DNA of 64,000 nucleotides from Chryseobacterium tagetis (GTDB lineage Bacteria > Bacteroidota > Bacteroidia > Flavobacteriales > Weeksellaceae). Positions 52,945 to 61,682 of this stretch are shown here, in pieces. Location of the stretch: the NCBI RefSeq assembly GCF_016735585.2, contig NZ_JAERSE020000002.1, positions 248,001 through 312,000 of the forward strand, written 5' to 3'. Position 1 is the stretch's first letter. Every line of letters begins with the position of its first letter. Made by a program: the position numbers and the translations under genes. Under the pieces are notes generated by a model. That model did not search any database. It saw only the letters and a list, made by a program, of their open reading frames with translations, and had not been told where the DNA came from.

Positions 52945-54936
52945 ATGAAAAAAATTCTACTTTTTGGCTTTTTAGCCTTCCTTTCAATAATCCCACTAAA
53001 AATATCTGCACAAACGTATCAGCTTTCAGGAAACCCTGTAAGCACAACAGGTTGGACAATGGTTGCTCCTACCGTAGTCAATACAGATTTCATCCAGCTT
53101 ACCCCCGACCTTAATGACCAGTCGGGATCTATAAGACTGAATGAGCCTATCAACTTAAAATATTGTGACAAATGGAGAGTGGAATTTGACTTCAGAATGG
53201 ATTCCCCTCAAAGTTACAATGGTGACGGTATCGCATTCTGGTATCTGGCTAATCCACCTATTGCAAGTGTATTAGGTTCCGGAATCGGGGTATCTCAAAA
53301 TGCAGTTGGGTTTATTGTTGGTTTTGATACTTATAATAATACGACTACAGCTCAAATGAGTAAAATACATGTCGCATACGGACAAGTAGCCAATACAACA
53401 GACAGCAATAATGTCGAGTATTTCAATACTCCAGGAAGTTCATTCCATTCACCGGATCTTAACCCTACTCAAAACTTCAGAGGATCTACCTATAAACACG
53501 TTGAAGTAACAGGTCAGGTAGATCCAAATGCTCCCGCAAGCTGGATTGTAAAAATAACGCTGGACGGGGTGGTTATCTGTAACCAGTCTTTTGCTCCGGC
53601 AGGTGCTGCAGCGGCAATGACAGTGGGATATTTTGGATTTTCAGCTTCTACAGGAGGAGCAAGAGAAAGACATTCTATTAAAAATGTAAAAGTATATGTT
53701 GATAAAATTCCATTATTAGCAACTACAGTTACCAAGACTATCTGTCCAGATTCTACGGGTACTTCTACTATTGACTTAACCTCTTTGAATTCACAGTTTA
53801 CAGCTACTCCGGCTAACTATACTTTTGCGTATTATATTACAGGAAGTGGAACTCCTATAGCAAATCCTACGCATTTCCAGTATAGTGCAACAACAAATAT
53901 TTCTGTAGTGATAAAGGATCCTACATCGGTATTATGTGATAATAACGATGCGAAAGTCGTTTTAAACGTTGCACCAGTAGTAACCGTAAACAATGCTACA
54001 CTAAGATCCTGTTTCCGTCCTGAAAATGTGGCAACCGGACTTTTCAATCTTACAACCGCACCAATCACCACTGTATCTGGTGTTACTAAAAAATATTACC
54101 CTTCATTGACTGATGCTCAAAACGGAACAAACGAAATTTTAAATCCGGATCAGTATATCGCACCAAACGGCGTAGTATATGTAACAGTAACGAATATCTA
54201 TGAATGTTCTGAAATCGCTAAGATCACTTTAGAAGTATTCCCTCCTACTTACTCGACTGTATTAAAAGATAAGATCATTTGTTTCGAAGATAAAACAACA
54301 TTAGATGCCGGAGCAAACTTTGACGGATATAAATGGAGCACAGGTGCTACAACACAATCTATATCTGACGTTACAGTTGGTACATACTGGGTTCAATTAA
54401 AAACAGGGGAATGCTGGACTACGCAAACCGTAAAAGTATACCCTTCTGAACAGCCTGTAGTTTCAAGCATTGAGATTGCTACCAATACTGTTACGGTATA
54501 TGTGAATGGAGGAACTGCTCCCTATAAATACTCTATGGATAATATCAGCTGGCAGGATTCCAATGTTTTCAACAACGTTCCTAGAGGTGACAATACGGTA
54601 TATGTAAAAGATGCCTACGATTGCGAACCCGTAGTAATAGGTGTTGTTGTTCCTAATCTGATCAATGTAATTACACCAAATGGAGACGGAGTAAACGATG
54701 TGATTGATTATTCAGCATTAGCTGGCAAACAAAATCTTGTCTTCAGTGTATTTGACAGATATGGAGCAAAAATTCACCAAGGTGACAAATCCAACAATTA
54801 CAAATGGAACGGAACAACCCTTGGAAGAAGAGTTCCAACAGGAAGCTACTGGTACTCTGTAACATGGAATGAAAATGACAAAAAAAGTACTCCTTTCAAA
54901 TATTCAGGATGGATACTTGTGAAAAATAGAGAATAA
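52945..54936 (+). CDS. T9SS-secreted L-type-lectin-like protein (paralogue)
   Basis: The 663-aa paralogue of the preceding product has a signal peptide (ending KISAQ) and a lectin-like N-terminal domain with the same blocks (VEFDFRMDSPQSYNGDG, GFIVGFDTYNN, GYFGFSASTGGARERHS). It has one fewer Ig-like repeat, then a PKD-like segment and the C-terminal domain (VITPNGDGVNDVIDYSAL to KYSGWILVKNRE). The size difference from its neighbour is about one 80-90-residue repeat, consistent with repeat loss or gain. Sugar specificity is unknown. Confidence 0.88.
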   Translation: MKKILLFGFLAFLSIIPLKISAQTYQLSGNPVSTTGWTMVAPTVVNTDFIQLTPDLNDQSGSIRLNEPINLKYCDKWRVEFDFRMDSPQSYNGDGIAFWYLANPPIASVLGSGIGVSQNAVGFIVGFDTYNNTTTAQMSKIHVAYGQVANTTDSNNVEYFNTPGSSFHSPDLNPTQNFRGSTYKHVEVTGQVDPNAPASWIVKITLDGVVICNQSFAPAGAAAAMTVGYFGFSASTGGARERHSIKNVKVYVDKIPLLATTVTKTICPDSTGTSTIDLTSLNSQFTATPANYTFAYYITGSGTPIANPTHFQYSATTNISVVIKDPTSVLCDNNDAKVVLNVAPVVTVNNATLRSCFRPENVATGLFNLTTAPITTVSGVTKKYYPSLTDAQNGTNEILNPDQYIAPNGVVYVTVTNIYECSEIAKITLEVFPPTYSTVLKDKIICFEDKTTLDAGANFDGYKWSTGATTQSISDVTVGTYWVQLKTGECWTTQTVKVYPSEQPVVSSIEIATNTVTVYVNGGTAPYKYSMDNISWQDSNVFNNVPRGDNTVYVKDAYDCEPVVIGVVVPNLINVITPNGDGVNDVIDYSALAGKQNLVFSVFDRYGAKIHQGDKSNNYKWNGTTLGRRVPTGSYWYSVTWNENDKKSTPFKYSGWILVKNRE

Positions 54937-54957
54937 TAACCATTCACTATATTATTA

Positions 54958-54996
54958 AATAAGGATTATTTCAGATAGAAGTAATCCTTATTTTTT
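54958..54996 (+). terminator. Terminator after the second lectin-like gene
   Basis: AATAAGGATTA / TAATCCTTATT, 11-bp perfect stem, 13-nt loop, then TTTT. Confidence 0.86.
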
Positions 54997-55030
54997 GCCT
55001 TTTAAAATCCGTTTTCTCGCCTTCAATTAT

Positions 55031-55038
55031 TAAATTTG
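55031..55038 (+). promoter_or_regulatory. -7 box 4 nt before the nitroreductase gene
   Basis: TAAATTTG ends 4 nt before the ATG at 55043. No TTG at the -33 position. Confidence 0.55.
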
Positions 55039-55042
55039 TAAG

Positions 55043-55669
55043 ATGAATTATTTAGAGGCTTTAAGCAGAAGATATTCTGTGAAAAAATTTAACTCCGAAA
55101 TTATCCCTCAAGAAACATTACATAATATTCTTGAGTCGGGAAAATTATCGGCAAGCTCTCTCGGTCTTCAGCCTTACGAAATCCTTGTAGTAGGAAGTGA
55201 GAATATGAAGCAAAAATTAATTCCGGCATTTTATAACCCATCTCAGATTTCCACGTGTTCTCATTTAATTGTGATTATTTCAAAAAAAATTGTGGATGAC
55301 AATTATATCAACGGATATTTCAGACACATTTCCAAAGTAAGAGAAACACCGCTGAATACACTGGATCTTTTTAAAAACAGCATCAATCAACATATTAATC
55401 AAAAAACGCAAGATGAAATTTTCAATTGGGCAGAAAAACAGTCTTATATCGTATTGGCCAACTTAATGTATGCTGCAGCTATTGAAAATATAGACACCTG
55501 TCCTATGGAAGGTTTTCGCCAGGATCTCATAGAAGAAATTTTAGAAATCAATCCTGAAACCGAAAAAGTAACCGTCACCCTCGCATTGGGCTACCGTTCG
55601 GAAGAAGATCATTTCCAACACATGAAAAAAGTAAGAAAACCAAACGAAAAATTGTTTAAATTTATTTAA
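55043..55669 (+). CDS. Nitroreductase family NAD(P)H-dependent FMN oxidoreductase
   Basis: The 208-aa flavoprotein has the N-terminal FMN-binding motif ALSRRYSVKKFNSE and SASSLGLQPYEILVV, and near the C-terminus PMEGFRQDLIEEIL and VTLALGYRSEEDH, the usual NfsB-like pattern. It reduces nitro compounds, quinones or flavins; the natural substrate is not evident. It stands before nadB with a 30-bp gap and may be co-transcribed with it. Confidence 0.9.
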   Translation: MNYLEALSRRYSVKKFNSEIIPQETLHNILESGKLSASSLGLQPYEILVVGSENMKQKLIPAFYNPSQISTCSHLIVIISKKIVDDNYINGYFRHISKVRETPLNTLDLFKNSINQHINQKTQDEIFNWAEKQSYIVLANLMYAAAIENIDTCPMEGFRQDLIEEILEINPETEKVTVTLALGYRSEEDHFQHMKKVRKPNEKLFKFI

Positions 55670-55699
55670 TTATTTAGACGATTGTCTTAAACTAAGGAT

Positions 55700-57271
55700 A
55701 TGATAAAAGCGGATGTATTAATAATCGGTTCCGGAATCTCGGGACTTTCTTATGCCATAAAGGTTTCTGAGCAGTTTCCTGACACCAAAATAATCATCGT
55801 AACAAAATCTGACGAAGACGAAAGCAACACCAAATATGCACAAGGCGGTCTTGCAGTAGTTACGGATTCTAAAAACGATAATTTCGACAAACATATTGAA
55901 GACACGATGCGCGCCGGAGACGGAGAAAACAAACGCGATGTGGTAGAAATGGTTGTGAAAGAAGCACCGACAAGATTCAAAGAAATCGTAGAATGGGGCG
56001 CAAATTTCGATATGAAAAATGGCGAATTTGCATTAGGAAGAGAAGGCGGCCACACCGAAAACAGAATCGTTCATCATAAAGACATTACTGGTTTTGAAAT
56101 CGAAAGAGCTTTATTGCAAACAGCAAAAAACAGCTCGAATATTGAAATTCTCGATCATCATTACGTAATCGATATCATTACTCAGCACCACGTTCCCGGA
56201 AAAGAACTCAACGAAGGCGACATTCATTGCTACGGGGCTTATATTTTAGATGAAAAATCTAAACAAATAAAAAAAATCACTTCAAAAATAACATTGGTTG
56301 CCACAGGAGGAGCTGGTCATGTTTACAAAAACACTACCAATCCAACCATCGCAACAGGAGACGGAATCGCTTTTGTGGCAAGAGCAAAAGGAAAGGTTTC
56401 CAATATGCAGTACTATCAGTTTCATCCAACAGCTTTGTACAGCAAAATGGATGGAATGTTGTTCTTAATTTCCGAAGCCGTACGTGGAGATGGCGCAAAA
56501 TTAAGAACAAAAAGAGGCGAAAAATTCATGCAAAAATACGATGAGCGTGAAGAATTAGCCTCAAGAGACATTGTTGCAAGAGCTATTGATGCCGAGATGA
56601 AAATCACCGGGGATGAATTTGTTGGCTTAGATTGCAAAGAAATGGATCATGAAAAATTCTTAGAACATTTCCCGAATATTTACAAAAAATGCAAAAGTGA
56701 AGGAATCGATCCTTTTACCCAACTCATTCCAGTTGTGCCGGCTTGCCATTACCTGATGGGCGGAATTGAGGTAGACAGAGACGGTCAATCTTCAATCAGA
56801 AACCTATTTGCAGTTGGAGAATGCACAAATTCCGGACTTCACGGAGCGAACAGACTCGCTTCAAATTCATTATTAGAAGGTTTGGTTTTTGGACATAATG
56901 CTGCAATGAAAACGGTTGATCTTTTAAAGGAGAATAATTTTAATTTTGATGATTTAAAAGCGGTTCCGGAATGGAATGAAGAAGGCATGAAAATCATGGA
57001 TGAAATGGTAATCGTATCTTATCTGAGAAAACAATTACAGGAAATGATGAGCGATTTGGTAGGAATCGTAAGAAGCAACCGCCGTCTGAATATGGCCTTG
57101 CAAAAACATCAGGAAATCGCTGCTGCCGTGAACGAAATTTACCACTACTCTATTCTTTCACCACAGTTATCGGAATTAAGAAATCTAACCACTGTCGCTC
57201 ACCTTATCATTATACAATCTATGGAGATGACAGAAAATAAAGGAGCATTTTATAACAAGGATTTAGTGTAA
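55700..57271 (+). CDS. nadB: L-aspartate oxidase
   Basis: FAD enzyme oxidising L-aspartate to iminoaspartate, the first step of de novo NAD synthesis. The 523-aa protein has the dinucleotide motif IIGSGISGLSYA (residues 7-18), SNTKYAQGGLAVV (about 43), the HPTALYSKMDGMLFLISEAVRGDG substrate region (core SEAVRGDG), and HGANRLASNSLLEGLVFG (about 383). The C-terminal domain has a conserved Arg-rich helix. nadC follows after one unknown gene. nadA is not in the window. Confidence 0.96.
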   Translation: MIKADVLIIGSGISGLSYAIKVSEQFPDTKIIIVTKSDEDESNTKYAQGGLAVVTDSKNDNFDKHIEDTMRAGDGENKRDVVEMVVKEAPTRFKEIVEWGANFDMKNGEFALGREGGHTENRIVHHKDITGFEIERALLQTAKNSSNIEILDHHYVIDIITQHHVPGKELNEGDIHCYGAYILDEKSKQIKKITSKITLVATGGAGHVYKNTTNPTIATGDGIAFVARAKGKVSNMQYYQFHPTALYSKMDGMLFLISEAVRGDGAKLRTKRGEKFMQKYDEREELASRDIVARAIDAEMKITGDEFVGLDCKEMDHEKFLEHFPNIYKKCKSEGIDPFTQLIPVVPACHYLMGGIEVDRDGQSSIRNLFAVGECTNSGLHGANRLASNSLLEGLVFGHNAAMKTVDLLKENNFNFDDLKAVPEWNEEGMKIMDEMVIVSYLRKQLQEMMSDLVGIVRSNRRLNMALQKHQEIAAAVNEIYHYSILSPQLSELRNLTTVAHLIIIQSMEMTENKGAFYNKDLV

Positions 57272-57294
57272 AGAAATTGTAAGGTAAGCGGCTC

Positions 57295-57933
57295 ATGGAA
57301 ATATTCAGCTTGAGAATATTGAAAATCATCGATCTCTTATATTTTTTAAGAATATCAATGATTGCTGTTATTTCTCTGATAATCCTGTTTCTTTTTTTCG
57401 GTTTTGAAAGCAGGAATCATTGGGGAGAAATTTTCGGAGGAGTCATTATCTTTGCCGCTATATTTTTTGAGAAAGACCTATTCAATCATTTCAAAAAAAC
57501 TATTATTCTAAATGCAAAATATCCGCTTCCTTTAAATTTACTATGCAACATTATCCAATTAGGAAAGCCTTATTATTTTGGAAAAAATAAATTTGATCTG
57601 GATGAGATTATTAACGACAATAAACTGCCCTTAACTTTTTATTATATTACCAACCATCAATATCCAATCCTGGAATTTGACAGAGATAAATTCTTTTTTC
57701 ATGGTCAGGCATATTATTTTGAAGATTTTAATTGGAAATACACTCTCTATCAACCTGATCCCAAAAGAGATGATGGTAAAGCTGTAATCGAATTTACGGC
57801 TACCAATCAGGAAAACATCCGGATAAAAAATAAAATAGAGTTCGAAAAAATAAAAGCTGAAGAAAATGAAGTAATTTTACTTTTTATAATTCATGATCTT
57901 CTATTCGGAACAAAAGCGTCATATTATTACTAA
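57295..57933 (+). CDS. Membrane protein of unknown function between nadB and nadC
   Basis: The 212-aa protein has two N-terminal hydrophobic segments (about 22-42 and 48-66) and a cytoplasmic or periplasmic soluble tail of about 140 residues with a mixed alpha/beta composition, including ITNHQYPILEFDRDKFFFHGQAYYFEDFNW. No motif recognised. It is flanked by nadB (23 bp) and nadC (10 bp) on the same strand and is probably co-transcribed, but no link to NAD is evident. Confidence 0.7.
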   Translation: MEIFSLRILKIIDLLYFLRISMIAVISLIILFLFFGFESRNHWGEIFGGVIIFAAIFFEKDLFNHFKKTIILNAKYPLPLNLLCNIIQLGKPYYFGKNKFDLDEIINDNKLPLTFYYITNHQYPILEFDRDKFFFHGQAYYFEDFNWKYTLYQPDPKRDDGKAVIEFTATNQENIRIKNKIEFEKIKAEENEVILLFIIHDLLFGTKASYYY

Positions 57934-57943
57934 AATCAACCCT

Positions 57944-58804
57944 ATGAAAAGACCAGCATACGTTACAGATAAAGTTTTAAAACAATTCATCAAGAATGCT
58001 TTAGAAGAAGACATTCAGGACGGAGACCACTCTACTCTTTCTACAATTCCTAAAGATCTAGAACAAAAAGCTAAGCTTTTGGTAAAACAGAACGGCATTC
58101 TTGCAGGAGTTGAATTGGCTGAAATTATTTTTAAAACTTTCGATAAAAACTTAAAAGTTGAAACTTTCGTAAAAGACGGTGATCCCGTAAAAGTTGGTGA
58201 AGTTGCTTTTATTGTAACGGGAAGCGCCCAATCTATCCTTTCTACGGAAAGACTGGTTCTGAACTGCATGCAGAGAATGAGCGGAATTGCCACCCTTACT
58301 CACGACTGGGATTCCCGATTAGTGGGAACAAAAACTAAACTTTTAGATACAAGAAAAACCACTCCCAATTTCAGAGTTTGCGAGAAATGGGCGGTTGCTA
58401 TTGGCGGCGGAACGAACCACAGATATGGTCTTTACGATATGATCATGTTGAAAGATAATCACATTGATTATAATGGAAGCATTACGAATGCCGTAAAAAT
58501 GGCTAAAGAATACATCAAAAAAAATAAAAAGAAATTAAAAATAGAAGTTGAAACCAGAAACCTTGAAGAAGTTCAGGAAGCGATCAACGCAAAAGTTGAC
58601 AGAATTATGCTTGATAATATGGATGTCTCAACAATGAAACAGGCAGTACAACTTATCAACGGCTCATGCGAATCAGAAGCATCTGGTGGCATCACCCGTG
58701 AACAACTTAAAGAAATCGCTTCTACCGGAGTCACTTATATTTCAGTTGGTGCCCTTACCCACTCTGCTCACAATATGGATTTGAGTCTCAAAGCAGTGAA
58801 ATAG
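57944..58804 (+). CDS. nadC: Nicotinate-nucleotide pyrophosphorylase (quinolinate phosphoribosyltransferase)
   Basis: Converts quinolinate and PRPP to nicotinate mononucleotide, the third step of de novo NAD synthesis. The 286-aa protein has EEDIQDGDHSTLS near the N-terminus, LNCMQRMSGIATLTH, LLDTRKTTPNFRVCEKWAVAIGGGTNHRYGL (core DTRKTTPNFR and GGGTNHR), LKDNHI, IEVETRN, and SGGITREQL near the end. The ATG at 57944 gives the normal N-terminus and avoids overlap with the upstream gene. Confidence 0.96.
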   Translation: MKRPAYVTDKVLKQFIKNALEEDIQDGDHSTLSTIPKDLEQKAKLLVKQNGILAGVELAEIIFKTFDKNLKVETFVKDGDPVKVGEVAFIVTGSAQSILSTERLVLNCMQRMSGIATLTHDWDSRLVGTKTKLLDTRKTTPNFRVCEKWAVAIGGGTNHRYGLYDMIMLKDNHIDYNGSITNAVKMAKEYIKKNKKKLKIEVETRNLEEVQEAINAKVDRIMLDNMDVSTMKQAVQLINGSCESEASGGITREQLKEIASTGVTYISVGALTHSAHNMDLSLKAVK

Positions 58805-58850
58805 CATTGAATTTTTAACAAAAAAAAAGTCACTTTTTTAATAATTAAAC

Positions 58851-58883
58851 AATATGATTTTTTTCATATTATGCGTTGCATAA
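58851..58883. promoter_or_regulatory. Two overlapping palindromes upstream of the TonB receptor
   Basis: AATATGA-TTTTTT-TCATATT (58851-58870) overlaps TTATGC-GTT-GCATAA (58869-58883). Such symmetric sites may bind a dimeric regulator. No hairpin-plus-T terminator form. Confidence 0.4.
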
Positions 58884-58997
58884 AATTCAAATATCTGTAA
58901 ATCAATCAAATAACAATTTTCAAGATTGAGCAAAAATTAATAGTTAGTTAATAATAGTTAAAAAAAAAATACCGATTTTTGCATAAAATTTAAATCT
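58877..58997 (+). repeat. Pair of near-identical direct repeats upstream of the TonB receptor
   Basis: TGCATAAAATTCAAATAT (58877-58894) recurs as TGCATAAAATTTAAATCT (58980-58997), two mismatches in 18, spaced 103 nt apart (start to start). The second copy ends 16 nt before the ATG of the receptor gene. Confidence 0.55.
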
Positions 58998-59013
58998 AAC
59001 TATTACTACGATT

Positions 59014-61593
59014 ATGAAATTAATCAACAAATCGATGCTAACTGCGATAATTACATTATCTACAGCTAGTGTTTATTACGCTCAACAAACTCAAGACTCT
59101 GCTAAAACAAGGTCTAAAGATATTGAAGAGGTAATTTTAAGAGGTGTTACAGATATCGCTAAAGATAGAAAGACACCAGTTGCAGTATCTACAATTAAAG
59201 CTGCACAGATTCTTGAAAGACAAGGAAACCAAGAGCTTGTTGAATTACTGAACACAACTCCATCTGTATATGCCACAAAAGGTGGTGGTGGATTTGGAGA
59301 TTCTCAGATCACGATGCGTGGATTTGAATCAAGAAACATTGCCGTAATGGTAAACGGGATGCCTGTAAATGATATGGAAGGCGGAACGGTTTATTTTTCA
59401 AACTGGACAGGTTTAGCTGATGTTACAAGCACAATGCAGGTACAAAGAGGACTTGGTTCTTCAAAATTAGCTATTGCTTCTGTTGGAGGTACAATGAACT
59501 TTTTAACAAAATCCGCTGACATGAAAAGAGGTGGAATTGTTAGATTAGGAGTTGGTAACAATGATTATTTTAAAACATCTTTTGCATACAATACAGGTAA
59601 ATCTGATAAAGGATGGTCTTCTTCATTCTTAATGAGCAGACAAGCTGGTAGCACTTATATTGAAAATACAGATTATGAATCTTATGCTTATTATTTTGCA
59701 TTAGGTTGGGAGCCAAACAAAAAGCATAATTTTCAATTTACAATAACTTCTGCCCCTCAATGGCACAACCAGAGAACATATTCTCCGACAATTCAAAACT
59801 ACATCAATTATAATCCAGATCATGATGGATCTCCATACAGACAATATAACTCTGACTATGGATATTATACAGATGCAAGTGGAAATAAAGTAGCGTTAGC
59901 AAACAGAGCTAACTATTATTCTAAGCCAGTAATGATGTTTAACTGGGACTGGAATATTAACGACAAGTCAAAATTAAGTACAGTTGCATACATGTCTAAT
60001 GGTAGAGGTGGTGGAACAGGAGAAATTGGTAGAGTTGGTGGAAAAGGAATCACTAGTTTCTATGATGCTCAAGGACACTTTGACTATGATGCTATTTTTG
60101 CAGCCAACGCTGCTGTCAATGTAAATACTGCAGCTGCGGGAAGTACTTTAGTTCGTAGATCTAGTATTAACTCTCACAACTGGTATGGTGTATTAGCAAA
60201 CTTCCAGCACAAGATAAATGATAACTGGAACTTCTCGGTAGGTACAGATGACAGATACTATTATGGATACCACTATCAAGTTGTTTCAGATTTGTATGGA
60301 GCTTCTGGATATAAGGATAATACTAACAAAAATATTGCTGCTAATGTTGTTAGCAATACTTACGATTATCAAAAATTAACTTGGAATCCATTTGGAGGAA
60401 AAACGGCTCCAATTCAAGATCAAATTGGATATAGCAACGACGGTGAAGTTATTTGGTATAGTGGATTTGGTCAGGTTGAATATTCTAAAAATAATTTATC
60501 TGCATTCCTACAAGGATCAGTTTCTAACCAAGGATACCAAAGAATTGACAACTTCATCCAAGATGGTGTAACTAAGCAACAAGGGCAAGTTGTTAATACG
60601 AAAACAGGTTTTAAAAATTTATTTGGATATAACATTAAAGGAGGAGCTAACTACAACATCAATGAAAACCATAACGTTTTCGCAAATGTTGGATACTATA
60701 GCAAACAGCCATTCTTTAATTCTGTTTACCCAAGTAACTTCCAAGTAGTAAACCCTACATTGACGAATGAGAAAATTTTCTCTGCTGAAATCGGTTATGG
60801 TTTCAGATCTCCAAAACTTAGCGCTAACGTTAATATCTATAGAACTTCATGGGGAGACAGATGGTTAAGAAGAACAAATCAAACGTTTACTTTACCTGAC
60901 AACTCAACAACTACAGGATATGCGGAAATCAGTGGCATTACTGAAATCCACCAAGGAGTTGAAGTAGATGCAGTTTACAAGCCTCTTAATTTCTTAGAAA
61001 TTCAAGGGATGTTCTCTTGGGGAGATTACTACTATAAAGGGAATGCTACAGGAGCTGCGTTTGACGACAACAACAACCCGCTTACTTTAGCGGGAACTTC
61101 TACTTCTACTACTCTTTATTTAGATAAAGTAAAAGTTGGAGGAACAAGTAACAACAGTATTCCTCAAATGACAGCATCATTAGGAGCAACTGTAAAACCA
61201 GTAAAAGACCTTAGTATATTTAGTACTTGGAGATATGTAGGAAAACTTTATTCTTCAATTGATATTGCAACATTCTCTAACGAAGCTGCACAACAAAAAG
61301 GAGTAATGAAGTTGCCTGATTTCAACCTATTTGATGTTGGGGTATCTTATAAAATTAGATTAAGAGATAACAACCAGTACTTTACAATTGGAGCTAACGT
61401 TTATAACTTGTTCGATACTACTTATATTTCTGATGCGTCAACAAACGTATTTACGAAGACTAGTGATCAATTTACAACAGCAGCTCAGTATGAAGCTTAC
61501 CAGGCTACATTATACAAAGGTATAGATCCTTCAAACCGCGTACTTTTCGGATTCGGAAGAACATGGGCAGCAAACCTATCATTCAACTTCTAA
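59014..61593 (+). CDS. TonB-dependent outer-membrane receptor
   Basis: The 859-aa protein has a signal peptide (about 1-23, ending YYAQ) and a TonB-box-like IEEVILRG (about 37-44). The plug domain (about 50-165) has TPVAVSTIKAAQI, QITMRGFESRNIAVMVNGMPVND and LASVGG-like SVGGTMNFLTK. The C-terminal beta-barrel ends in the aromatic ..LSFNF. It lacks the N-terminal carboxypeptidase-regulatory-like domain common in SusC-type receptors and is not paired with a SusD, so it is more like siderophore/metal or small-molecule receptors. It is followed by a clear terminator. Confidence 0.93.
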   Translation: MKLINKSMLTAIITLSTASVYYAQQTQDSAKTRSKDIEEVILRGVTDIAKDRKTPVAVSTIKAAQILERQGNQELVELLNTTPSVYATKGGGGFGDSQITMRGFESRNIAVMVNGMPVNDMEGGTVYFSNWTGLADVTSTMQVQRGLGSSKLAIASVGGTMNFLTKSADMKRGGIVRLGVGNNDYFKTSFAYNTGKSDKGWSSSFLMSRQAGSTYIENTDYESYAYYFALGWEPNKKHNFQFTITSAPQWHNQRTYSPTIQNYINYNPDHDGSPYRQYNSDYGYYTDASGNKVALANRANYYSKPVMMFNWDWNINDKSKLSTVAYMSNGRGGGTGEIGRVGGKGITSFYDAQGHFDYDAIFAANAAVNVNTAAAGSTLVRRSSINSHNWYGVLANFQHKINDNWNFSVGTDDRYYYGYHYQVVSDLYGASGYKDNTNKNIAANVVSNTYDYQKLTWNPFGGKTAPIQDQIGYSNDGEVIWYSGFGQVEYSKNNLSAFLQGSVSNQGYQRIDNFIQDGVTKQQGQVVNTKTGFKNLFGYNIKGGANYNINENHNVFANVGYYSKQPFFNSVYPSNFQVVNPTLTNEKIFSAEIGYGFRSPKLSANVNIYRTSWGDRWLRRTNQTFTLPDNSTTTGYAEISGITEIHQGVEVDAVYKPLNFLEIQGMFSWGDYYYKGNATGAAFDDNNNPLTLAGTSTSTTLYLDKVKVGGTSNNSIPQMTASLGATVKPVKDLSIFSTWRYVGKLYSSIDIATFSNEAAQQKGVMKLPDFNLFDVGVSYKIRLRDNNQYFTIGANVYNLFDTTYISDASTNVFTKTSDQFTTAAQYEAYQATLYKGIDPSNRVLFGFGRTWAANLSFNF

Positions 61594-61617
61594 GATAATC
61601 TTAGATTTTAAAATACT

Positions 61618-61645
61618 AAATCCCAGCAATAAGCTGGGATTTTTG
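61618..61645 (+). terminator. Terminator after the TonB receptor gene
   Basis: AAATCCCAGC / GCTGGGATTT, perfect 10-bp stem with a 5-nt loop, followed by TTTG. Confidence 0.88.
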
Positions 61646-61646
61646 T

Positions 61647-61654
61647 TATATTTG
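61647..61654 (+). promoter_or_regulatory. -7 box for the small membrane protein / asd unit
   Basis: TATATTTG begins two bases after the terminator and lies 28 nt before the ATG at 61683. No TTG at -33. Confidence 0.5.
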
Positions 61655-61682
61655 TACTCGGAAAAAACAGAAAAAACAAAAT

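Noticed and set aside
58831..58838. A-run / T-run hairpin after nadC as a terminator
   Set aside because: A7-G / C-T6 with a 3-nt loop is nearly all A-T pairs and probably too weak. I did not list it as a terminator.
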